Shown here piece after piece: positions 1 through 10,326 of a DNA stretch of 64,000 nucleotides. Numbering within the stretch: position 1 is the first letter of the stretch; each line of letters begins with the position of its first letter. The notes beneath the pieces are model-generated. The model saw only the letters and a program-made list of their open reading frames with translations. It did no database searches and had not been told where the DNA came from. The DNA comes from Atopsyche davidsoni (Eukaryota; Arthropoda; Insecta; Trichoptera; Hydrobiosidae): positions 3,038,001 through 3,102,000 of the forward strand of contig JAILWY010000011.1 in assembly GCA_022113835.1 (NCBI GenBank), given 5' to 3'. The position numbers were made by a program, and so were the translations under genes.

Positions 1-596
1 CTCAAACGTGCTGCAGTTCTGACGAGGAAAGAGATTTGCGACTGTCTCAGTCAAATACGCACGAGGAAGATATCGAAATAGAAACATTATTTAATATCTC
101 CCCAAGAGAGATGCCCGCATCGCCGCACAGGGTAATCGAAGAAGAGTTCAAACACAACCCTTGGGCCATGCTCGTGGCAACAATTTTCTTGACAAAAACC
201 TCAGGAAAAGCGGCGAGACCCTTCATGAGAAAATTCTTCAATGAATACCCGACGCCGTACGAGGTCCTGGATTCGAGTCCCGACAAGTTGGAAGTTTACT
301 TTGAGACTCTGGGAATGCGCAAGCGAGGTCACATGATCTGGAAGATGTCGCATGATTTTGTTTCGGCAAGATGGCGTCGCGCTAGCGATCTGTACGGCAT
401 CGGGAAGTACGGGGAGGACGCGTACAGGCTCTTCTGTCTCGGTCACACCGATGTGGAGCCGACTGATAGATATTTAAGGTTGTACCTCGACTGGTTGAAG
501 GCGCACACTGATTTCGAAGAAGAATGGAGTCGAAGAGACTGTGAACACGTCATCGTTGACCCTGTCTCTGAGTACTACGCCATTACTCTAAGGTGA
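1..596 (+). CDS. MBD4-like G:T/U mismatch DNA glycosylase, 3' part (partial gene)
   Basis: This frame is open from the left edge to a TGA at 594-596, so it is the last coding exon (or exons) of a gene that starts outside the window. The first in-frame codon that could act as a start is a TTG at 36, and there is no ATG at that point, so it is not a true start. The protein resembles the C-terminal helix-hairpin-helix glycosylase domain of MBD4, which removes T or U mispaired with G, typically after deamination of methyl-CpG. Visible signs are the NPWAMLVATIFLTKTSG entry helix, the LYGIGKYGEDAYRLFC segment that carries the hairpin, and the PTDRYLRLYLDW motif. The Asp of PTD (codon 465-467) lines up with the catalytic Asp of vertebrate MBD4 (PED-H). 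The protein ends soon after, as MBD4 does. The N-terminal methyl-CpG binding domain, if present, is not visible. An exon junction near 15-16 (cag) is possible but not required. Confidence 0.85.
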   Translation, partial: QTCCSSDEERDLRLSQSNTHEEDIEIETLFNISPREMPASPHRVIEEEFKHNPWAMLVATIFLTKTSGKAARPFMRKFFNEYPTPYEVLDSSPDKLEVYFETLGMRKRGHMIWKMSHDFVSARWRRASDLYGIGKYGEDAYRLFCLGHTDVEPTDRYLRLYLDWLKAHTDFEEEWSRRDCEHVIVDPVSEYYAITLR

Positions 597-1134
597 AAAT
601 GCGTTATTAGATTAGGCATGCATACGTATAATTAAAAAAAAAAATATTAAAAAAAAAAGATTAGCTACAACCCCATCCCTCCCGCATTTTACATACGCAT
701 TTAACATATTACATACGCAATTAAAAAAACAGAGCACGTAGAATTATAAACATTTCTACGGCATTTCTCTGCGGTGAAAGTGTATCTGTGATTTTGGCAT
801 AGTTATGCTAATTGATGTATTTCTGTAAATTATCACCTGAGCAAAGAAAACAACATTGAATAACTAAACTGCCTGTACGGCTTTAGAAGATATTCTTTTG
901 TATTGTTGGCAATTCTCAATCGTTACCTCCCAAGTCAGGTTTGGACTTGTTCCTAAATCATTTCCTGCTATATTTGCCTTGGCTTATCCTGGATGGTAGG
1001 CAAAATCGTTTTGAATCAACAAGGCCATAATCGATTTAAATCAAACAATTTATTATCCTATCCTAATATTCGATTATCCGAACTCCAATAACCGAGAGTT
1101 TGTTAAAGTATAATTAATGGAACTTCTGATTCAA

Positions 1135-1240
1135 AAACTCGCTAAACGTATTTTGCGTTGATTTGGTTTCTTGGTGAGGTTTTCACTTCTCTTCACGTTT
1201 CGGTCCCCGTGTTGGGACAATCTTCAGAGATTACCTATCT
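1135..1240 (-). repeat. Dispersed repeat with GGGACCGAAACG core
   Basis: Read on the minus strand this carries 'gaagattgtcccaacacg' followed by 'gggaccgaaacgtgaagag'. The same core recurs at about 10247-10326 (minus), 38442-38490, 44263-44320 and 49811-49957. The copies differ by many substitutions, so the family is old. The 49.8-kb copy has matching inverted arms at its ends, which suggests a small non-autonomous DNA element. Confidence 0.6.
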
Positions 1241-2639
1241 TACTATCTATGAACTATCTTAGGAATTACAGGAAAAATCTCAAGCAACTAAACACACAAT
1301 AAACTAAATCAACTCATTCCAAATCACATATTCGATTAAAACTCATAATATCCTGCAATTTTGAAGTTGTTCCTCTAGTTTTAACGAAAAATAAAAACTT
1401 AATCGATAAAAAAAAAACCACTAAACGTTTATTTATTTTTCGCATTAACTTGTTATCCGAACATTTGTTAATTAGTAGATTCATTCGATTGTGTAATACG
1501 CCCATCGTTTCTCTCTATTTGTCACTACAATTCTGCTTAATCAAGTTCTTCCAGAATGCGTTTAACTTAGCCTTTGCTGTCTTCAGCATAGTTAATTGTT
1601 TCATCTCTTCAAGGTGACCTGTCAAATGGCGTACAACTGTCCTTCCTTAGTATATTCAAAACACCACGCAAGTCCCTCTTAGGTGAATAAAGTCCTTGAG
1701 ACTCGCCACACTTATTGGTGAGATCATTTGAATAAGGTGACAAAGTTATGAGGTGAAACGTACTTCCATTGTATCAAGGAGATTGTGTGATGTTAATTTA
1801 CTATAAAGTTTAATTTTAACAAATTTAAGGATAAAAAGAAAATTTAAAAAAACTTATTGAGTTCAGTATTGATAGTTGTATCTAACGCACTAAATTGTTT
1901 GAAAATTTATAAAAAACTGAATTATTTTACTATATGCGGATTGAATCAAATAGTTCAAAATAAACAGGCAAGTATAAAATATGTGTTTTTTTGTCTTTTG
2001 AAGCAAATAAAAAAAAATGAGAGATGATACCCATTTGTACCATAAGTTAAGACGCACCGTGTATAGGTGTATACTATCTATGAAGCTCGGTGGGGATTTG
2101 TAGGTTCTTTATCAAGTAAACTACAACAGTTATCGAGAATGGGAAACATGTTTTGACTGCTGTATATACTGCATATTATAGGTAACGAAATAATTTGCAT
2201 TCCATTTTATTAAAATAATAAATAATATTTTCTTATTGTTATTGTAATAATTCTTATGTTATTTATAAATAAAAAAATATTTTTAAAAAAACATTGCATT
2301 TTTTATTTATTCGTAAACTAATAACAATTTATTCAAAAAAACAACATCTTTATTGTAATTTCGTTCAATTTATGGGTCTGATTTCATGGCTGATTTTTAG
2401 GGCGAAAATCACCCGTTAAGACTTCCCATAAATTGTCTACAGAAGTGTAAGAAGCATTTAAAGAATATTGAGGATTGTAAACAGGATAAAGAAAAATGAA
2501 TGAAAATTCACACTTGAATGAATTTGAGCACCGCGGAGTTATTGAGAAATCTAAGAACGTGAAGAATTCTTTACGATGCCGGTCATACGTACGATTCGAT
2601 ACGATGCCGGGACTTCAACCGCTTAATACATTATTGATG

Positions 2640-2770
2640 TAACCTTCTTGCCGACCGCCGCTTTGGTCTGCGCGGCCGCAAGTCGCCGCCGGAGCCTGCG
2701 CGCCCGGCCCGTCAATCAACCGACCGAGACGTTCGATTAACCGGACGCCGATTATCCGGGACGCGTGAGA
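2640..2770. other. GC-rich, CpG-rich patch
   Basis: A block of about 130 bp with many CpG dinucleotides (gcggccgc, cgccgccgg, cgcgcccggcccg) inside AT-rich DNA. No ORF or splice pattern supports coding. It could be a small unmethylated regulatory element; nothing in it proves that. Confidence 0.3.
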
Positions 2771-3267
2771 GATCCCAATGGGTCAATCCGCAAGTCGAAA
2801 CAGGTATAACCTGATGAGCCGCGGACCTGGGGATAATCCTTAGAAACACCTACGTAATCGTGGCATTTCGTTTTCGAAGAATATACTAGAACGGCAAGGT
2901 ATTCCGTCTATATTGGAAATTAAAAAAAATACCTGTAACCTCATAAGTTTGTTTTTAGCGAAGTTCTATTGAAATGCACGCTTCGTGTATTCAGTTTTAA
3001 TGATACTCTTAGTATGCAAGCCATCAGTAATTGATGCCAAAAAAAGTTCTCCCGTAGAGGGAGTTAAATATTTGTACAACAAGGCCGCGGGATAGTTAAA
3101 ATATTTTTTTGGAAAATGTCGCATTCAGCAATATAAAGGCACACTAGATATATTTAAAGAAATACGTCCTCAGGCGTCGTGAACCTCTCTCCACAAGGCT
3201 AACCAGTATAATCACGTATTTTCTGATCGTTAAATATTGACTTATAGAAATTAAAAAAATATATGTA

Positions 3268-3270
<3 letters not shown>

Positions 3271-3336
<66 letters not shown>
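3271..3336. repeat. TA microsatellite
   Basis: An uninterrupted run of TA dinucleotides of about 66 bp. A minus-strand ORF rich in alternating Ile and Tyr is only its translation. Confidence 0.95.
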
Positions 3337-3339
<3 letters not shown>

Positions 3340-3488
3340 ATATAACAGTAGAATAAATAAATACAAGATAATAATAAATAACCTAGGTACCAAATTATCA
3401 AAACAATGTTTTACAACAGCAAAGAACAAGCGCGCATTATTTCTTGGTATTATGTATTTTTTAAGTTAAACCAAGCTTTATATATATA

Positions 3489-5120
3489 CACTCGGCGTCA
3501 CAAAAATCGCACCTCCAAATTTTTTTTCTTAAAATGACTTTTAATCATATTTCGTCAATGGTAAGAACATGATTGTGAGGTATCATTGGAAAGAGAATTT
3601 ATTGAACTCGCAGAAAAAGGAAACAGATTGTTATTTTTTATAACAGGCCATTTGAAAAAAAATAGGATTTAAAAAATCAAGAAAATAACGAGTTTTTATT
3701 TTTAGAATTAGTGTACAAAATTTACAAAAAGAGACTTAAATTCTAGTGTTACCCCCCCTAGCTTTAATGACGGCGTCCATGCGGTCCTTCATAGACCTCA
3801 CCAGGGTCACCACCCTTTCCTGAGGTAAGTTCTCCCATTCCTCAACGACGGCATCTTCGAGCACGTGATCCTGCTCCAACCACTCTTGAAGAGTGGTAGG
3901 AGCAGGATCACGTGCTCTCACACGGCGTTTCACATCATCCCAGAGGTGCTTGATCGGGTTCAAGTCTGGACTTCGCGCTGGCCACTGCATAACGGGGATC
4001 TCTACCTCTTGCAAGTAATCCCGCACAATGAATGCTGTGTGGCAACGGGCGTTATCCTGCATTAACATGAACCCATCGCCCACAAAACCAGCATATGGGA
4101 CTACATGCTCTTCCAGGATCTCCGTTATATAGCGACTAGCGTTCAGCGACCCTTGCCCGCGACCGCCTCCAGTCCGGGAAACGCACACAAGTTCCGTTTT
4201 CCCGTCGATAGATATGCCGCCCCAGAACATGCACGATCCACCCCCGTATTCAACGGATTCTTCAAAGCAGGATTGTGCGAACCGCTCTCCCTGTCTTCTG
4301 TACACTCTTCTACGGCCGTCGTTGCAGAAAAGGCTCACCCTCGTCTCGTCAGAGAAGAGAACGGTCCTCCACTGTTCAAGTGACCAATCGTGATGTTCGC
4401 GAGCAAACTGAAGTCGGTCTCTGCGATGGTGTGCAGTCAGTTTTGGTCCTTTAGCAGGTCTGTAGGCTGCAATTTTCTTCTCTCGCAGTCTTCTTCTAAC
4501 CGTGGAGACACTTACAGAAGTTCTACGAGCTGATCGGAGCTGCTGTTGCAACTCAACAGCATTAGAGAACCGATTGCGCAAAGATCTGGTTACAATGAAC
4601 CGATCATCTCTTTCTGCTGTGCAGCGTTTTCTTCCAGATCCACGTCTTCTGATATAGCCACCAGTCTCTTGGAATCGTTGGTACACACGCCAAACAGAAA
4701 AACGGCTTAAGTTCAGTTGTCGAGCAACATCACACTGCCGCATTCCCGATTGCAGTAGTGCAATCACTTGAGAGGCTTCATCAGCGGTAGTATCCATCTT
4801 GAGGTGTATTTTCCTGGCTTGTAAGGTTCACGTGTGTTCTCTGTAAAGTCTGGATACTGACTGACCCACAATTTACCTGGAATTACCCTTTTATACCCTT
4901 TTCAGGTAGTGCAACTTGTGACCCTTTTAACGCGCATTTTCGATTTCTTTCCAATATTTCGTAGTAAGCACTATTATTTTCATTAAAACGATGATTAATT
5001 AAAGGTAATTAAATGTACTTTCAAATTATACCAATATTAATTAAATAACATGTATGCGCTAGCTGCTAGAGACGCTATATACAAATTTTGCGAGAGGTGC
5101 GATTTTTGTGACGCTGAGTG
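3489..5120 (-). mobile_element. Tc1-like transposon, nearly complete
   Basis: The element is bounded by 27-bp inverted repeats at 3489-3515 and 5094-5120 that begin with CACT and differ at one base (cggcg versus cagcg). Each end is flanked by TA (3487-3488 and 5121-5122), the duplicated target expected for Tc1/mariner. The 1,632-bp size and a single intronless transposase gene on the minus strand fit the superfamily. The left target lies in a short TATATA run. The right end directly abuts the terminal repeat of another element (5123-7330). Near-identical ends and an open frame point to a fairly recent insertion, yet the transposase lacks a catalytic acid (see its own entry). Confidence 0.95.
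3736..4797 (-). CDS. Tc1-like transposase, full-length but with E-to-K at the third catalytic site
   Basis: The 353-aa frame has no stop or frameshift, slightly longer than the usual 340-350 aa. Order of parts: paired-like helix-turn-helix DNA binding region (about 1-110) with a basic RRRGSGRKR stretch near 50-58 that resembles the GRPR-type hook, then the RNase H-like catalytic core. The first acid is D150 in FSDET and the second D248 in MLMQDNARCH. The third is expected in the DLNPIEHLW motif, 34 residues after the second Asp (DD34E), but the sequence reads DLNPIKHLW, so residue 283 is Lys (AAG, read on the minus strand at 3949-3951). One G-to-A change explains it. Lys at this position should abolish metal binding and so transposition, although DNA binding could persist. 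The start ATG at 4795-4797 fits the family N-terminus. Confidence 0.95.
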   Translation of the reverse strand: MDTTADEASQVIALLQSGMRQCDVARQLNLSRFSVWRVYQRFQETGGYIRRRGSGRKRCTAERDDRFIVTRSLRNRFSNAVELQQQLRSARRTSVSVSTVRRRLREKKIAAYRPAKGPKLTAHHRRDRLQFAREHHDWSLEQWRTVLFSDETRVSLFCNDGRRRVYRRQGERFAQSCFEESVEYGGGSCMFWGGISIDGKTELVCVSRTGGGRGQGSLNASRYITEILEEHVVPYAGFVGDGFMLMQDNARCHTAFIVRDYLQEVEIPVMQWPARSPDLNPIKHLWDDVKRRVRARDPAPTTLQEWLEQDHVLEDAVVEEWENLPQERVVTLVRSMKDRMDAVIKARGGNTRI

Positions 5121-5122
5121 TA

Positions 5123-7330
5123 TATTAGGGTGTCCCTTAAAATTCAAGTTCAATATTTTTTTACGCGTACCTTCTTAAAAGTTTAGTAATAACCCTATAT
5201 TGTCTAGAAAAAAATATTAGTTCGATTTATAAACGGTAACCCGTGCCGACTTGCGATTTTAACTTGTCCATACAAGTTGCGTAAGTACTGCGCTGTGACT
5301 TGTAACTGCATGTTTTATTTGTCATTTCATACGTGATTTTTGAGATTAGTAGTGCTCCATTGTTTAGTGCGTTAACATGTCGGTGGAATTGCGGAGTGAT
5401 AAACAAAATAATTTCCTTATCGGTTTGCCTAGATATCAAATAAATGGTGCAAAATTACCATCTAATCGACAAATTCCCTCGGTCCTATTTTACAATATTT
5501 GTGAGGTTAAACTGATTGTTAGTGAAAGTGCAAATCTTGTGATTAGGGAGTGCATCATATATTGGGAAAAAACAAGAATTCCAACAAGGGCATATCCTAA
5601 CTGCGTGAAGAAACTTGTTGATTTATATCATGTTTGGAGAGAGTTGCAAAAAAAATTGTAAGAAAACTCAGGTTACGTTCAAGAGCCGTGAGAACAATTT
5701 CAAAATTGATCTTGATAATTTGTTTGATATTGCACATGCTGATGCTTTTGAGAGAATGAAAATAGAGTAAGATAAATTATTTTTAATGAAACAGAGAGAG
5801 CCAGATCGACCAGGATGCTTAGGTGGTGTTGATAAAAAATTGTCGGAAAAAGAAGATAGATCTAAACAACGACGATTGGAAGAAGAGGAAAGGGTTGTAA
5901 GACAAAGATAACCACTAGCTGCTGAAACTAGAAAATCAAGGGCAGAAGCAATAAAATCTGACTTCTTTGGAAGTAATGTACCCGACGTAGTCACAGTCCA
6001 TTGGGATGGAAAACTATTACCCGGGTTAGATGTACGAAGTTCTAAAGAAGAACGCTTGCCAGTTATTGCTTCGTTTGACGATAAGGAACAGCTTCTTGCA
6101 GTGCCAAAACTAGAACATTCTTCTGAAAAACATCAAGCTAAGGCTGTCTCAACAGCTCTCTTTGACTAGAACCTTCACGATAAAGTACAAATAATGTGCT
6201 GCGACACAACAGCTTTCAATACTGGCCGTTTCAATGGAGCTTGTGCTATTTTGGAGAAACTTTAGGAAGAGAATTGCTGCTCGTCTGTCGTCATCATGTT
6301 TATGAATTGGTCCTAAAAGCTGTCTTTGAAAGCAAAATTAAGTAAATTACTAGTAGCCCAGATACTCCAATGTTTAAAAAGTTCAGAGAAAATTGGAAAA
6401 ACATCGACGCTAGTAACATTGAACCATCTCTTAATTTCGTAAAACAACGTGTTGCCGAGACAGACATTCAAGCTTTTTTAATATTTTATAAGGCAGAATT
6501 AGACAAAGGTTATGTAAGAGATGACTACCGCAAATTGGTCGAACTGTGCGTAATATTTTTGGGAGGAGACTCAGAGGAAAAATTAAAACTAAGCCCCCCC
6601 AAAGCCATGCATCAGGCACGCTGGATGGCGAGAACGATCTATTCTTTAAAAATGTGTTTACTTCAGTCACAATGCAGAATAACTGCGAAGGACAAAAAGA
6701 CTCTACAAGATGTTTGCTTATGTTTGTAAAACACTGGATGATTTCGTATCGGAAAAGAGCAAACTATTTTTATCACGACTGCAGATCGACGACAGTTTTC
6801 TAAAGGAAGATGTATCTTCTTGGAATAATAATAGTGCTTTTGTGGAAGCTAAAAGAAAAATAAGTTATTTGAGGGTTGTGAATGATACTGCTGAAAGGGC
6901 TGTTAAAATGATGCAAGATTTTAACGGACTTATCGCGGCTGAAGAAGAACAAAAACAGTTCTTGCTGCGCTGTGTCCAGGAACATAGAAAATTGTATCCG
7001 GACTGTAAAAAAACAACTCTATAAAAAAGTTACCCTGGCTGATTGTTATTACTTTATGTTTTTGATTAAAGATTAATGTTCATCTAATTGAATTTTTACT
7101 ATTATTTACTTAATTTATTGCATTTATAATGATTTTATACCAGACCGAAATATCAAGACAAAACACGTTTTTTACTAAACTTTGAAGCTCGGTCGGCACT
7201 GGTTGCAATTATGCTAGAAAGATGAAATTTTATATTTAAGACTCTTATAGCATTACTAAAAAAAGTAGAGGGTACCCATTTCGAAATTTGAAAAAAAAAT
7301 TTTTTTGGTCATATAAGGGACACCCTAATA
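5123..7330 (+). mobile_element. Decayed DNA transposon of unassigned superfamily
   Basis: The element has perfect 17-bp inverted ends: 'tattagggtgtccctta' at 5123-5139 and its reverse complement at 7314-7330. Both ends lie in TA-rich sequence, so the exact target duplication cannot be read. Inside is one broken transposase-like gene on the + strand (5377-7024). Size (2.2 kb), inverted ends and one gene make a cut-and-paste element. I recognise the protein style from many uncharacterised insect and cnidarian proteins but cannot name the superfamily with confidence. The left end touches the Tc1-like element, sharing its TA. Confidence 0.8.
5377..7024 (+). pseudogene. Transposase-like pseudogene inside the 5123-7330 element
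   Basis: An ATG at 5377 opens a 94-aa frame. The homologous reading then shifts near an A-run at about 5645 and continues with at least four in-frame stops (near 5768, 5909, 6167 and 6264). It shifts again near 6290 and near 6720, and ends at the stop at 7022-7024. Recognisable pieces in order: VHWDGKLLPGLDV (around 5997-6035), MCCDTTAFNTG (around 6194-6226), AMHQARWMARTIYSLK (around 6606-6653) and RVVNDTAERAVKMMQDFNG (around 6871-6927). Conserved Asp residues in the first two pieces could be DDE-type catalytic residues; this is inference. The gene is clearly dead, so any movement would have needed a transposase from elsewhere. Confidence 0.8.
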
Positions 7331-7353
7331 TATATATATATATATATATATAT
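7328..7353. repeat. TA microsatellite at the right end of the decayed transposon
   Basis: About 13 TA units run directly out of the terminal repeat, which hides the target duplication of that element. Confidence 0.85.
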
Positions 7354-8496
7354 TTATTTAATCAAATGCTGATGCTTGATTTAAGTTAAGTATGTTAAAA
7401 TCGGATAACACTATAACAAAACATTATAATCATGAAACTTATAAATTCAAGTAATCATACCTGCAACTGCATCAGCGAGACTGTCATCTCGTTCGATAGA
7501 TTAAATTAAAATTCCAAATATGAATTTTCAAACAGGCGTTCTCGATCGCGATAAGAACGTTCGATATTCAAAAATTTGAAAATATATATAATCGGTCGGT
7601 TATGCCATCTTGGGCCGCTTCACACTACTGGCGGAGGATCCCGCGCGCCGCTTCTTATGGACTCTCGACGATCTTAACTGGATTCAACGATTCCCACTAA
7701 TTGTTATTAAAACTTTCCGAAAGTGTCTGTACATTCTGGTTAATTGTGGTTTTGTCGGGATTGGATATTCGAGCAATTCCGTCGCAATACCGATCTGGAT
7801 TTAAAACAGTTTATTCTTGAACTTGATTTAAAAAAATAATAAACGTTTCGTTCAATATAGTTTTGGTTTTTTTTTTAATTTTCCACGCGTCGTATAGATA
7901 AATATCTTTAATTAAATGTGCACCATATAATTTTTGATATTTTTTTTTTAATGTTGCAAATACTGTAACGAAACATGGAAACTCATCTAATATTCTATTA
8001 CCTGATCCGTGCGAAGAATCTTACCAATAAAATCAGAGAAAAGTTACATTTTAGCAATTTGTTTTTTAGTAGCAGTAAATCAGCCACTTCTGATTGATTC
8101 TGATTTTCATCAAAACGAAGTATAAAATTGAAAAGTAAAATGATCAAAAACGGTTGTTTACTCTATGTCAAATAGTTTTAAAAAAATAGGTCTGAATCTG
8201 TGCATAAAACGGTATGTAACAAAAATACCAGTATAACTATTAAAACAACAAAGAAATAATCAATAATTTAAAAACGACTTGTTTGTTATTGAGAATCATC
8301 TCAAATGAGTATACCATAAATCATTTCAAAAGGGATTCATCATCAAAAAATAAACATTTGGGTAGGTCACTTATAAATAGCTTAGTGACGCGAAGGACAC
8401 CTTTGATAAAAAAAAATCGACCTTAACACTGTAGAACGAAATATCAACCATGAATATACTATAAATGGATGAGAACGTATAGTAAGTTTTCCACAC

Positions 8497-8570
8497 CTTG
8501 TAAGCCCCACAATCCGCGCGCGGGATCAGGGGATAGCCACATACCGTATTACAACCATAGCCCTAACTCT
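8497..8570. repeat. Dispersed repeat, copy 1 of 2
   Basis: The core 'ccacaccttgtaagcc', then 'ggggatagccacatacc' and 'gtattacaa', recurs with few changes at 52684-52760. The family is not identified. Its length (about 75 bp) suggests a fragment of a larger element. Confidence 0.6.
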
Positions 8571-8663
8571 TGTAAATTAACTATAAGATAAATGAAGAAG
8601 CTTGTTTTTTAATTGTTTTTAAGTTTTTTGAGACATTCGACACGAATCTTGTAGCTCACCATC

Positions 8664-8715
8664 CACACCCTCGTCTCCGAGCCCGTCTCGAGTGGGCTCG
8701 GCGAGAGTGTGGACG
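8664..8715. other. GC-rich hairpin
   Basis: The left arm reads 'tccacaccctcg' then 'ccgagccc'; the right arm reads 'gggctcgg' then 'cgag' and 'agtgtgga'. The arms pair almost fully around a loop of about 10 bases (gtctcgagtg). It could be a structured RNA or a cruciform; no known RNA family is recognised. Confidence 0.5.
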
Positions 8716-8729
8716 AGCCTCATGACGTC

Positions 8730-8870
8730 CGCGCATACACTCCGAGGAATTTGCATAATATGTAAATAAGAATCGCTTCGTGACTCAGTGGATTATTGAT
8801 GAGCCTCCGCTGGTGTATGCAGTCTCGCTTTTATTGGAGACAGTATGCAAATTTATGCAAAGGGAATCTC
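8730..8870. promoter_or_regulatory. Candidate cis-regulatory patch with octamer-like and AP-1-like sites
   Basis: Within about 140 bp there are 'atttgcataatatg', 'atgcaaat', a second 'atgcaaa' and 'gtgactcag'. The first three resemble POU/octamer sites and the last an AP-1/CNC site. Such a cluster can occur by chance in AT-rich DNA, so this is a suggestion only. Confidence 0.25.
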
Positions 8871-9170
8871 CTCAAAACGTCAGAAAAGCGACGAGTTCGT
8901 CAATGGTTCACATTATACAGAGATAAGAATCTGTGATGTAACGATGGAAAATACGTTTGAAGTGACATGCATGAAAGTATTTAGCAGGTTTGGCTCGCTG
9001 AAATAATTTACTTCACTGAATACTCAATTTATCAGCTAGTAGAAAAATATTAAAATTGCTTATACACGCATATTGTTTATTGTTTTGTCTAAGTAAACAA
9101 CGCGAAATAGGTCATCATGGGTTCGGTGGTCGGTTGTGTCGCAACGTTTTTAGGCTGCATTATTTTTTCC

Positions 9171-9455
9171 ACAAAGTAGGTAAAATAAAATACAGGAGTC
9201 TGATAACGATACGCAGATAATTTCAGGACAGAAAATCTATTTATTTTCTCGGTTAGCAACAGGAAGATTTACTTTGCCTACAAAGAAAGTATAATAATAT
9301 AGCAGTCCGATAATGATACGAAGTTCATTATAATCATCAGTTCAGATCAATGTGAAAATTTATTTATTTTATCGGTTAGCAACAGTAAGGGTTACTTTGC
9401 CAACAAAGTGGGTAAAGTAACCCAATGGTCCGATAATGATACGAAGTTCATTATA
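9171..9455. repeat. Tandem repeat, unit about 120 bp, 2.5 copies
   Basis: Landmarks recur in order: 'acaaagt' or 'acaaaga', 'gtctgataacgatacg' or 'gtccgataatgatacgaag', a 'tttatttattttctcgg' or 'tttatttattttatcgg' block, then 'ttagcaacag' and 'ttactttgcc'. Units start near 9171, 9280 and 9402; the last stops after 'gaagttcattata'. The second and third are more alike than the first. Confidence 0.8.
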
Positions 9456-10246
9456 CCGCGTACCTCGGCGGTAATATTACCTCGCCGGCTCAGACCAGTA
9501 TGGGCAGTGGGTGAGAGCTACTTTTTGCCCGAACCGTCCGAATCTCCGCTGTTGAACTTTTGCATTGGATTTTACCAGAACCGAATGACGTCCGACAACA
9601 TACGCTGTATATAATTATTTTGATTATTCGCAGAAGACCACCATACACTGGCGGTTATGTAATATAATTATTGTATTATATTATTATTAACAATATTTTT
9701 TTTAATGACGCTTCCTTATAAATAGTCGATACGTGGTTTTTTTTATAATTTTATAATAAGTAATTCGCGGTAACTTTTGTATTGTAAACTAATTAATACA
9801 AATTTGATAAAAACCGTTATGATCTCAAGCATCTCACATTATAAAGTTTAAACTAAAGCCTGTATAAAGACTTTTATAAAAAAATATTTATTATTCTCTC
9901 CAAGATAATATAATATCACACTTACAGCAAAAAATATATATTAATCATAAGTAATCAAAATACGTTGACATATTAGATCAGTTCTATCATATAGTAGTTC
10001 TATCGTTCTAGTAGCGATATAAGAGAAAAGTTCTTGAGAGGCAAATTAACAAATAAAACATATCGTAATCTCCTAGCTATTTGGCTGTTCACATTTCTGG
10101 TTTATTAATGGAGCGTTACAGTTCAACAATTATTTCGTGGAGCGAACCTTTACATTATGACCATGTACTAAGATGTGTATTGTTATATTTTTTTGATCGG
10201 CTTATTGTGAAATGCAAATACTTCGGTATTTATTTTGGAATTTCTC

Positions 10247-10326
10247 GGGTGTTGAGCTGCTTAATATTGTTTTTTTTTTTGCCTTCTGACGTTTCGGTTT
10301 CGGTACTGGGACCTATATTCAAAGGT
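10247..10326 (-). repeat. Dispersed repeat with GGGACCGAAACG-type core
   Basis: It carries 'gtgttgagctgcttaat', then after a T-run 'tgacgtttcggtttcgg' and 'tactgggacc'. Both blocks are shared with the 49.8-kb copy, in the opposite direction. Confidence 0.6.

Larger units (their letters stand above)
597..3486. other. Intergenic region after the MBD4-like gene
   Basis: No coding sequence is seen. The first few hundred bases are the probable 3' UTR of the MBD4-like gene, but I see no clear AATAAA signal close to the stop. The stretch contains a dispersed-repeat copy (1135-1240), a GC-rich patch at about 2640-2770 that stands out from the AT-rich surroundings, and a long TA microsatellite (3271-3336). 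The only sizeable ORF is translated microsatellite. Confidence 0.6.

Noticed and set aside
3144..3401. Minus-strand 85-aa ORF
   Set aside because: Mostly translated TA microsatellite; no start context or homology.
3865..4383. Plus-strand ORFs within the Tc1-like element
   Set aside because: They are antisense shadows of the transposase gene.
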